From positions 1 through 25,749 of the IMG/VR virus record IMGVR_UViG_3300023174_005589: a DNA stretch of 25,749 bases; one strand, given 5' to 3'. Of the stretch, positions 23,552-25,749 are shown one piece after another. The position numbers and the translations under genes are program-made. The stretch comes from a virus. Numbering within the stretch: the first letter of the stretch is position 1; the number at the start of each line of letters is the position of its first letter. The notes beneath the pieces are model-generated. The model was given only the letters and a program-made list of their open reading frames with translations. It was not told where the DNA came from and ran no database searches.

Positions 23552-25579
23552 ATGAAGTTTACCAAAATCGTTTCTGCACTGATGGCAGCTGGTGTTATTG
23601 CCAGTGCCGCGCAGGCTGAAACACTGAATCTAACTCCATATAATACTGCAGAATACACTGCCGACACTATCAGTGTGGGCAAAGCAGACGATGACTTTCT
23701 TCGAGCTATCAATACCAATGCAGCGTGGGCTCGAGGGTACACTGGTCGGGGGGTGCTAGCTCTGGTCATGGACACCGGTATCAATGCCAGCCACAGTGAG
23801 TTCATTGGACGCATTGCCTACAGTCAGGATTTTATCAATAGCAAGAACGGTATTGCGGACGTTGTGGGTCATGGCACCAATATTGCTGGACTGATTGCAG
23901 CCAACTGGGACGGCGTGGGCATGGCAGGTGTTGCGCCCGATGCCAAATTGGCCATTGCCAAGATCAGCGACGGTGTTGGCGTTAACATGACCCAAGCACG
24001 ATATGCCATGCAGTGGGCAGACGGACTTGGTGCTGTGGTGGGCAACCTCAGCGCAAACATGGCCTATGAGACGTCCTTCCTGAAGAATTTCGTTAAGTTG
24101 TCGGACGGTCGGTACTACAACACCGATTCACGTTACCTTGGCCGTTACTACGGCGGCGAAGATCCTGCCCTGTGGGCCAAGTATCTGGGCAAGGACATGA
24201 TCCTTGTAAATTCGGCTGGTAATAGCAACTTGCCATATCCGCAACTGCCCGGCACTTTGGCCAAGGCAGTGGATGCCAAGGGCAATTTGGTCCTGGGCGG
24301 CCGAGTAATTATTGTGGGTGCCTGGGACTTACGAACCAATGCCATGGCTGGTTATAGTAACCGTGCAGGAGATATTTGTTTGACTGTGCAAAACGGAACA
24401 TGTGCCGACAAGTACCGCATCAGTGACTTTTTTATTCTGGCACCGGGCAACGACTTTGGGCCCAGTAAATCCGGCAATGGCTACACACTATTTACTGGTA
24501 CCAGTCAAGCTGCAGGTGTGGTCACTGGTGCAGTGGCAGTGATCAGTCAGATGTGGCCCAATATGAAGGGCGAAAATGTTGTTAAATTGTTGATGGTCAC
24601 AGCCAACAAGAATCTGCCCAATTATAATGTTGATGTCATGGGCCAGGGCCTGTTGGATCTGGAAAAGGCCACGCGCCCGTATGGTGTGGTGGGAATTCCC
24701 ACTACTGGGCGTACCAAATCTGCCGTCAGTGGTGTTGTTACCAGCGCGGGTTTGAGTTCCATCAACAGCAAACTCAGCAGTGTCATGGTCACCGACAGTT
24801 TTGATCGCGATTACTACGTGGATCTCAGCAAGAATTCACATCGCCCCGTGGACACTTTTAATCCAGTGGCACGTGTGGACTTTTACCAAGACTTCAATCC
24901 GTTCAATCGCCTGAATGCATTTACATTTAATCGCGCGGCCTCTGTGGGCGGTGCCAGTGTCAAATTAAGTGCCAACGATCAGTTGGGCACTGCCATGCTG
25001 AGCATGAACAACTCCTGGGTAACCAAAGATGGGTATGCTTGGGGGTTTACTGGTGGCATGCTGAACGAGCGGGGTGCCTGGGCAGGCAACCACATTGGCG
25101 GCGGTTTGGGCAACGTGGACAACAGTTACACAACATTTATTGGCGCCAATGCCAGTTACGGTCTAAATAATACCGACAGCGTGTTTGGTCATGTGTATGT
25201 GGCTGCAACTCAGGCAGCACTCAATCGTGGTCTGGTGAGCGACATCAGCACTACCTACAGTTACAGTTGGAGTTTGGGGTTGAATCATACCCAAGATCAG
25301 CACAGTGTAGGTGCAGTTGTAAGTCAACCAGTAACTGTGGTCAACGGCAGCATGGAACTGGCAATTCCCAAAGGTTATGATACCAACGGCAACATCCGCT
25401 GGGATCGCAGCACAGTCAGTGCAGTTAGTGGCACACAAGAGTATGACATGGGTGTATACTACAAGTTCAAATCCGATGCCGTTCGTGTAACCATGTATGC
25501 AGAACATCAGATCAACTACTTGAATCAGGCCGGTGCCAACCGTAATGTTTTGGGTGCAGGTTTCTCAATGGATTTCTAA
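23552..25579 (+). CDS. Secreted subtilisin-like serine protease (S8) with barrel-like C-terminus
   Basis: 675 residues. ATG 23552 is chosen over the in-frame start 10 codons upstream because CTGGAG sits 5 bases before it and because it begins a signal peptide: MKFTK, a hydrophobic core, and a cut after AQA (residues 1-22). The S8 triad is intact: Asp74 (LVMDTGINASH), His107 (VVGHGTNIAG) and Ser318 (TGTSQAAGV), with the oxyanion Asn224 (NSAGNSN). The part from about 430 to the end is rich in alternating polar/hydrophobic strands with many Gly, Asn, Tyr and Trp, and the last residue is Phe, as in autotransporter outer-membrane barrels. So the protease may be displayed on or released through the Gram-negative outer membrane. 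Uncommon cargo for a phage. Confidence 0.85.
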   Translation: MKFTKIVSALMAAGVIASAAQAETLNLTPYNTAEYTADTISVGKADDDFLRAINTNAAWARGYTGRGVLALVMDTGINASHSEFIGRIAYSQDFINSKNGIADVVGHGTNIAGLIAANWDGVGMAGVAPDAKLAIAKISDGVGVNMTQARYAMQWADGLGAVVGNLSANMAYETSFLKNFVKLSDGRYYNTDSRYLGRYYGGEDPALWAKYLGKDMILVNSAGNSNLPYPQLPGTLAKAVDAKGNLVLGGRVIIVGAWDLRTNAMAGYSNRAGDICLTVQNGTCADKYRISDFFILAPGNDFGPSKSGNGYTLFTGTSQAAGVVTGAVAVISQMWPNMKGENVVKLLMVTANKNLPNYNVDVMGQGLLDLEKATRPYGVVGIPTTGRTKSAVSGVVTSAGLSSINSKLSSVMVTDSFDRDYYVDLSKNSHRPVDTFNPVARVDFYQDFNPFNRLNAFTFNRAASVGGASVKLSANDQLGTAMLSMNNSWVTKDGYAWGFTGGMLNERGAWAGNHIGGGLGNVDNSYTTFIGANASYGLNNTDSVFGHVYVAATQAALNRGLVSDISTTYSYSWSLGLNHTQDQHSVGAVVSQPVTVVNGSMELAIPKGYDTNGNIRWDRSTVSAVSGTQEYDMGVYYKFKSDAVRVTMYAEHQINYLNQAGANRNVLGAGFSMDF

Positions 25580-25602
25580 AGCAACAAAATCAGGAGCAGG
25601 TA

Positions 25603-25749
25603 ATGAATAAAGAATATTATAGTTTTGATGACGTAAAAAAGCTGACCCAGGAAATTCTACGGCAGATGTCACTGGACGACTGGCGGCCAGATTATATCGT
25701 GGGCATTACCCGAGGCGGAGCCGTGCCTGCAGTGTTGCTGAGTCAGTAT
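25603..25749 (+). CDS. Phosphoribosyltransferase, 3' end cut by window
   Basis: The first 49 codons only. YIVGITRGGAVPAVLLSQ is the Type I phosphoribosyltransferase core strand and turn (V-x-G-I-x-R-G-G-x-x-P), as in hypoxanthine/xanthine enzymes. It is preceded by AGGAGCAGG (25592-25600). It would transfer a phosphoribosyl group from PRPP to a nucleobase (salvage) or to another acceptor; the substrate-specific part lies outside the window. Confidence 0.7.
   Translation, partial: MNKEYYSFDDVKKLTQEILRQMSLDDWRPDYIVGITRGGAVPAVLLSQY

Noticed and set aside
1-25749. tRNA genes, CRISPR arrays, transposons, integrase or attachment sites
   Set aside because: The gaps between genes are under 90 bases; none holds a cloverleaf, repeat-spacer pattern or terminal inverted repeats with a transposase.

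Overview
The window looks like part of the genome of a T4-like (straboviral/cyanophage-type) tailed phage. All credible genes are on the + strand, tightly packed and often overlapping by 1-10 bases. Three T4-type replication or transcription genes are recognisable: a family B DNA polymerase (gp43-like, 10802-13462), a sliding clamp (gp45-like, 15605-16339) and a probable DsbA-like dsDNA-binding protein (9039-9296). No tRNA, CRISPR array, transposase or integrase was seen. The signal peptide and barrel-like C-terminus of one product suggest a Gram-negative host; the host is otherwise unknown.

Region 1 (1-7842) is a block of six large genes that resemble virion-internal (ejected) proteins. Their N-termini look like T4 capsid-targeting peptides, short leaders ending in a hydrophobic-x-Glu followed by a small residue, which is the kind of site cut by the T4 gp21 prohead protease. 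The first gene contains the same type of site repeated internally at spacings of about 220 residues, so it may be a polyprotein. The enzymes in this block transfer small groups: a GNAT acetyltransferase domain, a pol-beta-type nucleotidyltransferase, and a fusion of a ligase-like covalent nucleotidyltransferase with a HIGH-type nucleotidylyltransferase.

Region 2 (7855-16339) mixes replication genes with three radical SAM genes. Two are tandem paralogues flanking dsbA and a small membrane protein. The third is fused to a class I methyltransferase and lies between polymerase and clamp. The polymerase leader carries a hairpin with the geometry of the T4 gene 43 autoregulatory operator (5-bp stem, 8-base loop, next to the Shine-Dalgarno).

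Region 3 (16339-23489) looks like a DNA-modification or nucleotide-sugar island. It holds a TGT/DpdA-like transglycosylase, a Gfo/Idh/MocA oxidoreductase, a zinc alcohol dehydrogenase-like protein, an unknown protein, a QueD-like T-fold protein, two small ORFs, a GT4-type glycosyltransferase, a very short DegT-type aminotransferase and GTP cyclohydrolase I (FolE). FolE, the QueD-like protein and the DpdA-like protein are parts of a 7-deazaguanine route; QueC and a clear QueE are not in the window.

Region 4 (23490-25749) holds a secreted subtilisin-like protease with a barrel-like C-terminus, and the start of a phosphoribosyltransferase cut by the window end.

Regulation: four sigma70-type promoters can be read. 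A TAAATA motif resembling the T4 late promoter recurs in the short intergenic gaps. In three cases it sits 4-8 bases before an ATG that has no Shine-Dalgarno.
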